Source of the DNA: CADEED01 sp035765415 | GTDB taxonomy: Bacteria > Pseudomonadota > Gammaproteobacteria > Steroidobacterales > Steroidobacteraceae | Length of the DNA: 64,000 bases | NCBI GenBank assembly: GCA_035765415.1 | Contig: DASTXR010000097.1 | Location: 186,001-250,000, forward strand | Reading direction: 5' to 3' | In this document: positions 1 through 9,665 of the stretch, piece by piece | Position numbering within the stretch: position 1 is the first letter of the stretch | Layout: each line of letters opens with the position of its first letter | Notes under the pieces: model-generated | Database searches by the model: none | The model's input: the letters and a program-made list of their open reading frames with translations, nothing else | Told to the model about the DNA's origin: nothing | Translations under genes and position numbers: made by a program

Positions 1-851
1 TTGGGGAAGTAGCTGGTGGCGCCGAGGTTGCGCCCGCCACGGATGATCATCACCGTGATCGCGAATTCTCCGGGTTCGCCGACCAGCGCGAACACGTCGA
101 TGTCGCGATCGCCATCGGCGGTGACGATCTGCTGGGCCTGGACCTGCTTGAGAGCGGCAAGCTGGTCGCGCAACGCCGCCGCGCGTTCGTACTGCAGGTT
201 TTCCGCGGCCTGCTCCATGGCACGCGCCAGTTCGCCGTTCACCTCGTCGTTGCGCCCTTCCAGCACCTTGACGGCCGCGGCGATGTCGCGCGCATAGTCC
301 TCCCGCGAGATCAGCTTCACGCAGGGCGCCGAACAACGGCCGATCTGGTGCTGCAGGCACGGGCGGCTGCGATTCTCGAAGAAGGTGTCGCGGCAATTCC
401 GGATGCGGAAGATCTTCTGCACGCTCTGCAACGTTTCCTTGACGGCGCCCGCGCTGGGAAACGGCCCGAAGTAGCGCCCGGGCAGGTTGCGCGGCCCGCG
501 ATAGAACACCAGGCGCGGATATTCGTGGCCCGCCGGTAGATAGATGTAGGGGAAACTCTTGTCGTCGCGCAACACGATGTTGTAACGCGGCTTGTGTTCC
601 TTGATGAGGTTGTACTCGAGCAGCAGCGCCTCGGTCTCGGAGTTGGTCAGCGTGACCTCGATGCGCGCGATGTGGCCCACCAGCGCCTGCACCTTGGGAT
701 CGACGTTGCTGGCCAGGAAATAGTTGCCGACGCGGTCGCGCAGCGAGCGCGCCTTGCCGACGTACAGCAGCTCGCCGCTCTCCGAGTACATGCGGTACAC
801 GCCCGGGCGGCGCGGCAGGTTCGCAATGAAATCCTTGTGATCGAAACTCAC
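1..851 (-). CDS. uvrC: Excinuclease ABC subunit C (UvrC), C-terminus cut by window edge
   Basis: UvrC makes both incisions in UvrABC nucleotide excision repair in the cytoplasm. The 283 visible residues contain the GIY-YIG nuclease domain near the N-terminus (GVYRMYSESGELLYVGKAR), followed by the 3'-incision region and a four-cysteine cluster (RNC...RPCLQHQIGRCSAPC) that matches the UvrC metal/Fe-S motif. A UvrB-binding UVR-like stretch begins after that. The RNase H-like endonuclease half and the HhH domains lie beyond position 1. The start is a GTG at 849-851 with no clear Shine-Dalgarno, chosen because homology begins right after it (SFDHKDFIANLPRRPGVYR). It lies 23 bases downstream of the uracil-DNA glycosylase gene on the same strand, so the two repair genes are probably cotranscribed. 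The identification is secure; only the length is unknown. Confidence 0.95.
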   Translation of the reverse strand, partial: MSFDHKDFIANLPRRPGVYRMYSESGELLYVGKARSLRDRVGNYFLASNVDPKVQALVGHIARIEVTLTNSETEALLLEYNLIKEHKPRYNIVLRDDKSFPYIYLPAGHEYPRLVFYRGPRNLPGRYFGPFPSAGAVKETLQSVQKIFRIRNCRDTFFENRSRPCLQHQIGRCSAPCVKLISREDYARDIAAAVKVLEGRNDEVNGELARAMEQAAENLQYERAAALRDQLAALKQVQAQQIVTADGDRDIDVFALVGEPGEFAITVMIIRGGRNLGATSYFP

Positions 852-874
852 GGCCGGCGCTCGGGCGCTGACTT

Positions 875-1522
875 CTAGACTGCGACCGGCAGTCCGGCGA
901 GCGTCGCCGCGCGCTTCAGCACCGTGAGAAACATCTCGGTGGTGAGACGGCGTGTCTGCGTGTTGTACCGGCTGCAATGATAGGAATCGATCATGTGGCG
1001 ATTCTCCGGGAGCGCGTGCTCGTTGCCGTGCCCGAACTTCGCGGCCGAGCGCTTCTGCCCGAGCGCGACGAGCACCGCATCGTGGGCCACGGTGCCCAGG
1101 GCCAATATGGTGGTGACCGAGCGAAGATTCGCAAGCTCCGCGGCGAGATAACGATTGCAGGTCTTGATCTCGACGGGCAACGGCTTGTTCGCCGGCGGCA
1201 GGCACTTCACCGCGTTGGTGATCCGGACTCCGCGCAGCGTGAGGCCGTCGCTGCGGTCCACCGATTTCGGAGCGCTCGAGAGCCCGAGCGCATACAGGGA
1301 TTCATATAAAAGTATTCCCGCGTAGTCGCCCGTGAACGGCCGCCCGGTACGGTTCGCGCCGTGCATGCCCGGAGCGAGCCCCACGATCAGCAGTCTGGGC
1401 GCCGCTTCACCGAATGGCGGCACGGGCTTGCAGTGATAGTCGGGATTCTCATGCGCAGTGACGCTGAGAAAACGCGCGAGGCGCGGGCAAAGCATGCAGT
1501 CGGATCGAAAGGTGTCGGCCAT
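875..1522 (-). CDS. Uracil-DNA glycosylase, family 5 (UDGb-type), Fe-S
   Basis: This is a 215-residue DNA glycosylase that would remove uracil or other deaminated bases, starting base excision repair. Motif A is GLAPGMHGANRTGRPFTGD (residues 48-66), which resembles the family-5 UDGb signature rather than Ung or Mug. Motif B is SYHCSRYNTQ (about 180-189) with His182. Four cysteines (C9, C12, C107, C122) are placed like the 4Fe-4S ligands of this family. UDGb enzymes lack the usual acidic or Asn catalytic residue in motif A, as here. It sits between icd and uvrC on the same strand with gaps of 25 and 23 bases. Substrate range (U, hypoxanthine, xanthine) cannot be read from the sequence. Confidence 0.88.
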   Translation of the reverse strand: MADTFRSDCMLCPRLARFLSVTAHENPDYHCKPVPPFGEAAPRLLIVGLAPGMHGANRTGRPFTGDYAGILLYESLYALGLSSAPKSVDRSDGLTLRGVRITNAVKCLPPANKPLPVEIKTCNRYLAAELANLRSVTTILALGTVAHDAVLVALGQKRSAAKFGHGNEHALPENRHMIDSYHCSRYNTQTRRLTTEMFLTVLKRAATLAGLPVAV

Positions 1523-1547
1523 CGACCGAAGACTAACGCGTCAGCGG

Positions 1548-2876
<1,329 letters not shown>

Positions 2877-2886
2877 GTTCCGCTGG

Positions 2887-4245
2887 TTACTGGCGTGCGG
2901 GACCGTGCCGGCCGATGAGCATCGCCATTTCCAGCGCCTGTTCGTAGTTGAGGCGCGGATCGACCGTGGATTTGTACGCACGCGCCAGGTCCGCATCGGT
3001 GAGCCCGCGCGCGCCACCCGTGCACTCCGTGACGTCTTCGCCCGTGAGCTCGATGTGCACGCCGCCCAGGAACGATCCGTTGGCTTCGTGAACCTGGAAC
3101 GACAGTTCGAGTTCCCTGAGGATGTTCTCGAAGCGACGCGTCTTGAGGCCGCCGGAGCTGGTCTCGGTGTTGCCGTGCATGGGATCGCAGACCCACAACA
3201 CCTGCTGGCCGGTTTCGCGCACGGCCTTGATCATCTGCGGCAGACCTTTCTCGACATCCTTCGCGCCGAAGCGATGGATGATGGTGAGACGGCCCGGCGT
3301 GTTCTGCGGATTCAGCGTCGTGACGAGACCCTGCAGCCATTCTGCGGTCATCGCCGGCCCGATCTTCACGCCCATGGGGTTGGCAATGCCGCGGAAGAAT
3401 TCCACGTGTGCGCCGTCCAGCGAGGCCGTGCGCATGCCGATCCACGGCATGTGGGTGGCGAGGTTGTACCAGCGCTTCTGCCGCTCGATGTATCGCGTCT
3501 GCGCCTGCTCGTAGGGCATGAGCAGACCTTCGTGCGCGGCGAAGAAGTCGACCGAGGTGACTTCGTGCGGCGCGCGGCCGCCACTCACCCTTTCGAAGAA
3601 ATCCAGCGAGTCGCCGATGGAATCGACGATCTTTTGATATTGCTCTATCAACGGCGAATGCTTCATGAAGCCGAGGTCCCAATACCTCGGGTGATGCAGG
3701 TCGGCGAATCCGCCGTCACACAGCGCGCGCACGAAGTTGAGCGTGAGTGCGGCGCGTTCGTAACCGCGCAACAGCAGCGTGGGATCGGGCTCACGCGCTT
3801 GCGCCGTGAACTCCGAGCGGTTCACGAGATCGCCACGGAACGCGGGCAGCGTGACACCGTTGCGCGTTTCCGTATCGGCGGACCGGGGCTTGGCGTACTG
3901 GCCGGCCATGCGGCCGACGCGAATGATGGGTTTCTTGAGCCCGTGCAGGAGCACGAGGCTCATCTGCAACAGGATCTTGAGCTTCTTGGCGATCTTGTCG
4001 GACTCGCATTCCTCGAACGTCTCGGCGCAGTCGCCGCCCATGAGCAGGAACTTGCGGCCGATCTGCGCTTCTGCGAGACGCTCGCGAAGTTGTTCGATCT
4101 CCCAGGACACCACCAGCGGCGGCAGACGCGAGAGCGCGGCAACGTTGCTTTCGAGTGCGGCCAGGTCGTTGTAGCGCGGCTGCTGGGCCGCGGGACGAGA
4201 GGTCCAGCTTGCTGGATGCCAGGAGGCAGTGTCGGGGGTACGCAT
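2887..4245 (-). CDS. Class II 3-deoxy-7-phosphoheptulonate (DAHP) synthase
   Basis: This catalyses the first step of the shikimate pathway, condensing phosphoenolpyruvate and erythrose 4-phosphate. It is 452 residues and is the plant/mycobacterial/PhzC-like class II type, not the E. coli AroFGH type. Evidence is LLMGGDCAETFE (about 67-78, with the metal-ligand Cys73), IIRVGRMAGQYAKPRS, IIHRFGAKDVEKGLP and the C-terminal TVDPRLNYEQ metal-binding Asp. It starts at ATG 4243-4245, 57 bases from the divergent saccharopine dehydrogenase gene. A minus-strand TAGAAT hexamer just upstream (about 4254-4259) could be a -10 box, but I find no matching -35. No phenazine genes are nearby, so a housekeeping aromatic role is the simpler reading. 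Confidence 0.93.
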   Translation of the reverse strand: MRTPDTASWHPASWTSRPAAQQPRYNDLAALESNVAALSRLPPLVVSWEIEQLRERLAEAQIGRKFLLMGGDCAETFEECESDKIAKKLKILLQMSLVLLHGLKKPIIRVGRMAGQYAKPRSADTETRNGVTLPAFRGDLVNRSEFTAQAREPDPTLLLRGYERAALTLNFVRALCDGGFADLHHPRYWDLGFMKHSPLIEQYQKIVDSIGDSLDFFERVSGGRAPHEVTSVDFFAAHEGLLMPYEQAQTRYIERQKRWYNLATHMPWIGMRTASLDGAHVEFFRGIANPMGVKIGPAMTAEWLQGLVTTLNPQNTPGRLTIIHRFGAKDVEKGLPQMIKAVRETGQQVLWVCDPMHGNTETSSGGLKTRRFENILRELELSFQVHEANGSFLGGVHIELTGEDVTECTGGARGLTDADLARAYKSTVDPRLNYEQALEMAMLIGRHGPARQ

Positions 4246-4302
4246 GGTGCGAAGTATTCTAATTCAGCAGGTTACGGCACACTACCGCCAATCGAGGTAT
4301 TC

Positions 4303-5496
4303 ATGCACAAAGTTTTGATCCTGGGGGCCGGCAAGATCGGCGCCCTCATCTCTGGATTGCTGGCGGAGTCGGGTGATTATGACGTCACCCTGGGCGACGT
4401 CGACGCGGCGGCGGCGGACGCGGTGGTGAAAGCTCACGGTTCCAACAACCTGCGGGCGGTTGCCCTTGACGCGAGCGACGCCAAGGCGCTCGAGAGCCAC
4501 TTCACGGCGAACAAACCGCACGCGGTCATCTCCAGCCTTCCCTACTACTGCAATCCGGCCGTGGCCAAGGCCGCGCGCAAGGGCAACGCTCACTACTTCG
4601 ATCTCACCGAGGACGTGGCGGTCACGCAGGCCGTGCGCCGCATCTCGCGCGGTGCATCGAAGGCGTTCGTGCCCCAATGCGGGCTCGCACCGGGCTTCAT
4701 CAGCATCGCGGCCAACGAGCTCACCAAACATTTCGACGAGCTGCGCTCCATCAAGCTGCGCGTCGGTGCCCTGCCCCAGCACCCTAACAACGTGCTCAAG
4801 TATTCGCTGACCTGGTCCACCGAAGGCCTCATCAACGAATACGGCAATCCCTGCCAGTCGGTGGTCGACGGCAAGATCGTCGACGCCGCGCCGCTCGAAG
4901 GCCTCGAGGAAATCGAGATCGACGGAACGCTGTACGAAGCGTTCAACACTTCGGGCGGCCTGGGGTCGCTCGCCGAATCACACGGCAGCAAGTGCGAGCA
5001 GATCAACTACAAGACCATGCGTTATCCCGGGCACTGCGCGCAGATGCGCCTGCTCATGAACGACCTGAAGCTCAACTCGGATCGCGCCACGCTCAAACGC
5101 GTGCTTGAACACGCCGTGCCGCAGACGCTGCAGGACGTGGTCATCGTCTACGCCGCGGTCGCCGGCAAACAGGATGGCCAGCTCCGCGAAGAAAACTACG
5201 TCAACAAGATCTATCCGCAGATGATCGCGGGCCGGCTCTGGTCGGCGATCCAGGTCACCACGGCCGCCGGCATCACCTCGGTGGTCGATCTCGTGTTGTC
5301 GAGCCCGCGCAAATACCGGGGCTTCGTCGCGCAGGAACAATTCGACCTGCCCGAGATCCTCGACAATCGTTTCGGGCAGTACTACGCGCCCGGCGGCACC
5401 AAGGACATCTCCTCCGTGGTCGTCGTCAGTGGCCAGGCCGGCCATCAGCGCAAGACCGGGGCGAAGACTCCCGCCCCACCGAGGAGGAAGAAGTGA
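4303..5496 (+). CDS. Saccharopine dehydrogenase family protein (glutamate-forming type)
   Basis: A 397-residue NAD(P)-dependent enzyme predicted to split saccharopine into L-glutamate and alpha-aminoadipate semialdehyde. The N-terminus is a Rossmann fold (LILGAGKIGALISGLL), with SSLPYYCNPAVAKAA and CGLAPGF typical of the saccharopine dehydrogenase fold; the last about 20 residues are a basic Pro/Lys tail. The start is ATG 4303; longer frames upstream run antisense through the DAHP synthase gene. The stop overlaps the start of the next gene by four bases (GTGA), and that gene encodes an ALDH7-type dehydrogenase, the enzyme for the following step. This pairing supports saccharopine cleavage over other members of the family. 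No lysine-ketoglutarate reductase gene is in the window. Confidence 0.85.
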   Translation: MHKVLILGAGKIGALISGLLAESGDYDVTLGDVDAAAADAVVKAHGSNNLRAVALDASDAKALESHFTANKPHAVISSLPYYCNPAVAKAARKGNAHYFDLTEDVAVTQAVRRISRGASKAFVPQCGLAPGFISIAANELTKHFDELRSIKLRVGALPQHPNNVLKYSLTWSTEGLINEYGNPCQSVVDGKIVDAAPLEGLEEIEIDGTLYEAFNTSGGLGSLAESHGSKCEQINYKTMRYPGHCAQMRLLMNDLKLNSDRATLKRVLEHAVPQTLQDVVIVYAAVAGKQDGQLREENYVNKIYPQMIAGRLWSAIQVTTAAGITSVVDLVLSSPRKYRGFVAQEQFDLPEILDNRFGQYYAPGGTKDISSVVVVSGQAGHQRKTGAKTPAPPRRKK

Positions 5497-7064
5497 ACGC
5501 CGCGAAGGCAGGCAACAGCGTCCACGTCGACGTCGCAGGCATTCTCAAGCGGCTCGGCATCGACTCGATTAATGCCGGCGCCTGGATGGGCAATCTCGGC
5601 TGGTCGAAAGACACCGCGGGCGGCGCCATCGCCTCGACCAACCCGGCCACCGGCGAAGTGCTGGCCGAAGTGCGCGGCGCCACCATCACCGACTACGAGA
5701 ACATCCTGCGCTGCGCGGTCGAAGCCGCCGCGGCCTGGCGCAACGTGCCCGCCCCGCGCCGCGGCGAAGCGATCAGGTTGTTGGGCGATGCGCTGCGCGC
5801 GGCCAAGGACGATCTCGGCGCGCTGGTCACGCTCGAGAACGGCAAGATCAAGGCGGAAGGATTGGGCGAAGTCCAGGAGATGATCGACATCGCCGATTTC
5901 GCGCTCGGCCAGTCGCGCATGCTCTACGGCCTCACCATGCACTCCGAACGGCCGCAGCACCGGATGTACGAGCAGTGGCATCCGCTCGGTGTCGTCGGGA
6001 TCATCTCGGCATTCAACTTTCCGGTCGCGGTGTGGGCGTGGAATGCGTTCCTCGCCGCCATCTGCGGCAACGCCTCGGTGTGGAAACCCTCGCCGAAGAC
6101 GCCGCTCACGGCGATCGCGGTCCAGCACATCTGCAACAAGGTGATGCGCGAGCACAAACTACCGGCGATCTTCCAGCTGTTCATCGATGGCGGCACGGAG
6201 CTCGCCACGCGTTTCGTGGACGACCGGCGCGTCGCGCTGGTGTCGTTCACAGGCTCAACCGCGGTTGGGCGCAACGTTGCCGAACGGGTCGCGCGCCGGC
6301 TGGGCAAGAGCCTGCTCGAGCTCGGCGGCAACAATGCCATCATAGTCGACGAGACGGCGGACCTGAAGCTCGCCATCCCCGCCATCGTGTTCGGCGCCGT
6401 CGGCACGGCCGGCCAACGCTGCACGACGACCCGCAGGGTGCTGGTGCATCGCTCGCGCATCGACGAACTGTCCCGAGGGCTCGCGCACGCGTACACGCAG
6501 GTGCGCATCGGCAATCCCATCGATCCTTCGATCCTCATGGGCCCGCTGATCGACAAAGGCGCCGTCGAGCGTTATTCGCAGGCGATCGCGCAGGCCAGGG
6601 CAGCCGGCGGCAAGGTGATCACGGGCGAGAAGATCATCGAGGGCAAGGGCAACTTCGTCGCGCCCACCATCATCCTCGCGCAGAACGACTGGCCCATCGT
6701 GCAGCACGAAACGTTCGCGCCGGTCATGTATCTCATTCCATTCGATTCGCTCGAGGAAGCCATCGCGATGCAGAACGCGTCGGCCCACGGCCTCTCCTCG
6801 GCGATCTTCACCGACCGGCTGCAACACGCCGAGGCGTTCCTGTCGGCCTCCGGCAGCGACTGCGGCATTGCCAATGTGAACATCGGCACCTCGGGCGCCG
6901 AGATCGGCGGCGCGTTCGGTGGCGAGAAGGACACCGGCGGCGGGCGCGAGTCGGGCTCGGATTCGTGGAAGGCCTACATGCGCCGCCAGACCAACACCAT
7001 CAACTGGAGCCGCGAGCTGCCGCTCGCGCAAGGCATCACGTTCGAGATCAAAGAAGGCCCGTAG
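5493..7064 (+). CDS. amaB: ALDH7-type L-aminoadipate-semialdehyde / piperideine-6-carboxylate dehydrogenase
   Basis: This 523-residue aldehyde dehydrogenase would oxidise alpha-aminoadipate semialdehyde to alpha-aminoadipate with NAD+. It resembles the antiquitin/AmaB group: SAFNFPVAVWAWN, KPSPKTPLTA, catalytic Glu in LELGGNNAI, catalytic Cys in GTAGQRCTTTRR, and the family C-terminus GAFGGEKDTGGGRESGSDSW. It begins with GTG at 5493 behind a strong GAGGAGG (5481-5487) and overlaps the saccharopine dehydrogenase stop. The TAG stop at 7062-7064 touches the left arm of a long inverted repeat. Together the two genes would form the lower half of saccharopine lysine catabolism. Confidence 0.88.
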   Translation: MNAAKAGNSVHVDVAGILKRLGIDSINAGAWMGNLGWSKDTAGGAIASTNPATGEVLAEVRGATITDYENILRCAVEAAAAWRNVPAPRRGEAIRLLGDALRAAKDDLGALVTLENGKIKAEGLGEVQEMIDIADFALGQSRMLYGLTMHSERPQHRMYEQWHPLGVVGIISAFNFPVAVWAWNAFLAAICGNASVWKPSPKTPLTAIAVQHICNKVMREHKLPAIFQLFIDGGTELATRFVDDRRVALVSFTGSTAVGRNVAERVARRLGKSLLELGGNNAIIVDETADLKLAIPAIVFGAVGTAGQRCTTTRRVLVHRSRIDELSRGLAHAYTQVRIGNPIDPSILMGPLIDKGAVERYSQAIAQARAAGGKVITGEKIIEGKGNFVAPTIILAQNDWPIVQHETFAPVMYLIPFDSLEEAIAMQNASAHGLSSAIFTDRLQHAEAFLSASGSDCGIANVNIGTSGAEIGGAFGGEKDTGGGRESGSDSWKAYMRRQTNTINWSRELPLAQGITFEIKEGP

Positions 7065-7163
7065 GGGGCAGCCCCCTTTTCCTAGCAAAAGGGGTCAGCC
7101 CTCGATTCGATCAGCGCCTGCGGAGGACTGACCCCTTTTGCTAGGAAAAAGGGGCTGCCCCCC
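7064..7163. repeat. REP-like inverted repeat between convergent genes
   Basis: Two arms of about 35 bases face each other: left 7064-7098 and right 7128-7163, separated by 29 bases. The arms differ only by a one-base shift in the C/T run. Each arm is itself built of short palindromes: GGGGGCAGCCCCC, then a CCTAGCAAAAGGGG block. This resembles REP/BIME-type elements linked with RAYT transposases in proteobacteria. It lies between the amaB stop and the convergent sensor kinase gene, where it could fold as a strong two-way terminator. The right arm and loop also encode the last about 22 residues of the kinase. A related element is at 35903-35976. Confidence 0.85.
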
Positions 7164-8522
7164 ATGCCTGCCGGGAAGCGCGAGCTCGAAGCGCGCGCCG
7201 CCGAAACTCGAGCTGTCGATTCGCATCGTCCCGCCGTACAGCGCCACGGTGTCGTGCACCATGGAGAGCCCGAGGCCGTACCCCGGCGTCGCCTCGTCGG
7301 CACGACCGCCACGCTGCAGGACCTTGGCGCGATCCGCTTCCGCGATTCCGGGACCGTCGTCATCGACCACCAGGCGCAATGCGGCGCGCGAATCCGCTTT
7401 CCCGTCGATCCAGACTTCGATGCGCACTCGCGCGCGCGCCCACTTGCAGCCGTTGTCGAGCAGATTGCCGAGCAGCTCGGTGAGATCGGCGCGGTCACCG
7501 ATGAACTGGGCGTCGGGCTGGACCGGCGTTTCGAACAGCAGGTCCTTGCTGCCGTACACCTTGAGCAACGCGACGCGCAGCTCGCTCACGATCGGCGCCA
7601 CGTCCACCGGCGCCTGGCCTAACAACACGCCGCCGCTGGCCGCGGCGCGTTTCATCTGGTGTTCGATGATGCCGCTCATGCGATCGATTTCGGCGTTGAG
7701 CGCGTCCTTGTTCGCGCCGCCGGCGCCGAGCGACTGGCGCATCACGGCGAGCGGCGTCTTCAGGCTGTGCGCCAGGTTGCCCAGCGTGTCGCGATAGCGC
7801 CGGATGCGCGTGCGTTCGCCATACAGCAGCGCGTTGAGATTGCTGGTCACGGCCGACAGCTCGCGCGGCCACGCGTCGCCCAGGTGTTCGCGCGTGCCCG
7901 CCTCCACCTCCTTGATCTCGAGCTCCAGTCGGCGCACGGGCTTGAGCAGCCAGCGCAACAGCAGCGCCAGCGTGGCGACCAGCAGCACCGCCATTCCCAC
8001 GAACCAGCCCACCATCTGCTGGCGCAGGCTCGCGAGCTGCGCTTCGTAGCCTTCGAGGCTGGTGGCGACGCTGAAGGTGAATCGTGCCGGCTGACCGTGC
8101 AGATCGTCCCAAACGATTCCGCGGCTCGCGACCGCCAGGCGGATTTTCGTTCCGGCGATCTCCGTATAGAAAAAGCTGCGCTCGCCGCCTTCGAGCGGCG
8201 GGCCGAACTGAACCTCCGTGCCCACGGTGGATTGCGAACGCCAGATGCTCTCGCCGCTCGCCGAACGGATTTCGGCATAGAGACCGGAGCCCGGCGTGTC
8301 GAAGCGCGTCTCGAGCACGGCGGTGGGCGTCACCGACTCCGGCCCGTCCGGATCCGCCGCGGCGATGAGCGCCACCATCTGCGCATCGATGAGCTCGCGC
8401 AGGCTGCGCTCCGCGGCGCGCTGAAAGACGCGGTCCAGCAGGAATACCGTGAGCCCGAAGAACGCCACCAGCACGATGAACACCGACAGCAGGAGCCGGC
8501 GGCTTAAGGAAGGACGCGACAA
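7095..8522 (-). CDS. PhoQ-like sensor histidine kinase
   Basis: A 475-residue inner-membrane sensor kinase and partner of the regulator encoded 12 bases upstream. It has TM helix 1 (about 10-30), a periplasmic sensor region of about 140 residues, TM helix 2 (about 171-191) and a HAMP-like linker. The H-box is NLAHSLKTPLAV with His252. The ATP-binding domain has LLGNLLDNGCKWA (N box), DDDGPGI (G1) and GYGLGLSMV (G2). Overall order and length resemble the PhoQ/ParS group; the signal cannot be read. The catalytic domain ends at FELALPG, and the remaining residues (about 451-475) are encoded mostly inside the inverted repeat at 7064-7163, so they are probably an acquired, dispensable tail. Confidence 0.92.
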   Translation of the reverse strand: MSRPSLSRRLLLSVFIVLVAFFGLTVFLLDRVFQRAAERSLRELIDAQMVALIAAADPDGPESVTPTAVLETRFDTPGSGLYAEIRSASGESIWRSQSTVGTEVQFGPPLEGGERSFFYTEIAGTKIRLAVASRGIVWDDLHGQPARFTFSVATSLEGYEAQLASLRQQMVGWFVGMAVLLVATLALLLRWLLKPVRRLELEIKEVEAGTREHLGDAWPRELSAVTSNLNALLYGERTRIRRYRDTLGNLAHSLKTPLAVMRQSLGAGGANKDALNAEIDRMSGIIEHQMKRAAASGGVLLGQAPVDVAPIVSELRVALLKVYGSKDLLFETPVQPDAQFIGDRADLTELLGNLLDNGCKWARARVRIEVWIDGKADSRAALRLVVDDDGPGIAEADRAKVLQRGGRADEATPGYGLGLSMVHDTVALYGGTMRIDSSSFGGARFELALPGRHGGQPLFPSKRGQSSAGADRIEG

Positions 8523-8534
8523 GCGCGAGCTTCC

Positions 8535-9233
8535 TCAGGCCTGGGTGCGCGCCATCTCTGTCCGAGCCAGGGCGAAGCGGTAGCCCCGTCCGCGCAGGGT
8601 TTCGATGGGATGCAGTGATTCGTCGGGATCGAGTTTGCGCCGCAGGCGCCCGATGAAAACCTCGATGACGTTGCTGTCGCGCTCGAAGTCCTGGTCGTAG
8701 AGGCGCTCGGTGAGTTCGGTCTTGGAGATCACGTCGCCGGCGCGCAGCATCATGTGTTCGAGGATGCGGTACTCGAACGTGGTGAGCTCGATCGCATTGC
8801 CGCTCAGCGCGACCGTCTGCGAGCGCGTGTCCAGGCGGATCGGCCCGCACTCGAGAATGGGACTGGCCCAGCCACCCGCGCGGCGCAGCAGCGCCTGCAT
8901 GCGCGCCAGTACTTCCTCGAAGTGATAGGGCTTGGCGACGTAGTCGTCGGCGCCGGCCTGCAGGCCTTCGACCTTGTCCTGCCAGCGGTCGCGCGCCGTC
9001 AGGATGAGGATGGGAAATTTCTTGCCGGCGTTGCGCAAGGAACGGATGAGATCGAGCCCGGACAGCTTCGGCAGGCCCAGGTCGATGACCGCGATGTCGA
9101 GCGGATATTCCTTGCCCGCGAACAGGCCTTCCTCGCCATCGGCCGCGACATCGACGGTGAAGCCCTCCTTCGCCAGTTGTTCGCGCAGGCCTTCGCGCAG
9201 CGTCGGTTCGTCTTCGACTACCAGGGCGCGCAT
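8535..9233 (-). CDS. OmpR/PhoP-family response regulator
   Basis: A 232-residue DNA-binding response regulator. The receiver domain carries acidic VEDE near the N-terminus, phosphoacceptor Asp51 in VIDLGLP, the TAR motif (ILTARDR) and Lys in VAKPYHFEE. The C-terminal winged helix has ELTTFEYRILEHM and ends with NVIEVFIGRLRRKLDPDES and IETLRGRGYRF. The start is ATG 9231-9233 (MRALVVEDEP); an in-frame extension upstream overlaps the PepSY gene and is not needed. It is 4 bases downstream of the PepSY gene and 12 bases upstream of the kinase gene, so the three are almost certainly one operon. Confidence 0.94.
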   Translation of the reverse strand: MRALVVEDEPTLREGLREQLAKEGFTVDVAADGEEGLFAGKEYPLDIAVIDLGLPKLSGLDLIRSLRNAGKKFPILILTARDRWQDKVEGLQAGADDYVAKPYHFEEVLARMQALLRRAGGWASPILECGPIRLDTRSQTVALSGNAIELTTFEYRILEHMMLRAGDVISKTELTERLYDQDFERDSNVIEVFIGRLRRKLDPDESLHPIETLRGRGYRFALARTEMARTQA

Positions 9234-9237
9234 GCGG

Positions 9238-9555
9238 TCAGCGCATCCTTCCGGTGGCGGCGTCGATTCGCACGGTGACCACGCGCCCGTCTTCGGACAG
9301 GAGCTTGAGCACGTAGACCTTGCGGCCGTCCTCGTCCTGCACTTCGGTGCGCACCACGCGCGCGCGGTATTGCGCCTCGGCGCGCCGCACCGCTTCGTCC
9401 AGCGAAATGCCATCGAGCAGCTCGGCGACGCCCGAACGTTCTTCGATGCTGGCTCCGCCAATCACCTGTCCCGGCATGCTGTGCGCCTGCGTGAACGGCG
9501 CGAAGCTCACCGCGAGCAACGCGGCGGGCACCAGACCTTTGCGGATCGTTTTCAT
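9238..9555 (-). CDS. PepSY-domain periplasmic protein
   Basis: A 105-residue exported protein. It has a signal peptide at about 1-24 (MKTIRKGLVPAALLAVSFAP, cleaved near FTQAHS) and then one PepSY domain, seen in ISLDEAVRRAEAQYRARVV, VYVLKLLSEDGRVVTVRIDA and the closing TGRMR. Small PepSY proteins are often encoded with PhoPQ-type systems and are thought to modulate the sensor or envelope proteases. Here it is the first gene of the operon, 4 bases ahead of the regulator. The start ATG (9553-9555) is preceded by about 110 bases of non-coding DNA that should hold the operon promoter; I see no convincing -35/-10 pair in it. Confidence 0.85.
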   Translation of the reverse strand: MKTIRKGLVPAALLAVSFAPFTQAHSMPGQVIGGASIEERSGVAELLDGISLDEAVRRAEAQYRARVVRTEVQDEDGRKVYVLKLLSEDGRVVTVRIDAATGRMR

Positions 9556-9665
9556 GACGGGCCGCAGTTTAAAGGTTTGCGCCTCAAAATAGTTGAGGAA
9601 GGCGATGCGGGCGCTGTTCCGCAATGGAATAAGCGCCCACAAAGCCATGACAAACAACTCGTTCA

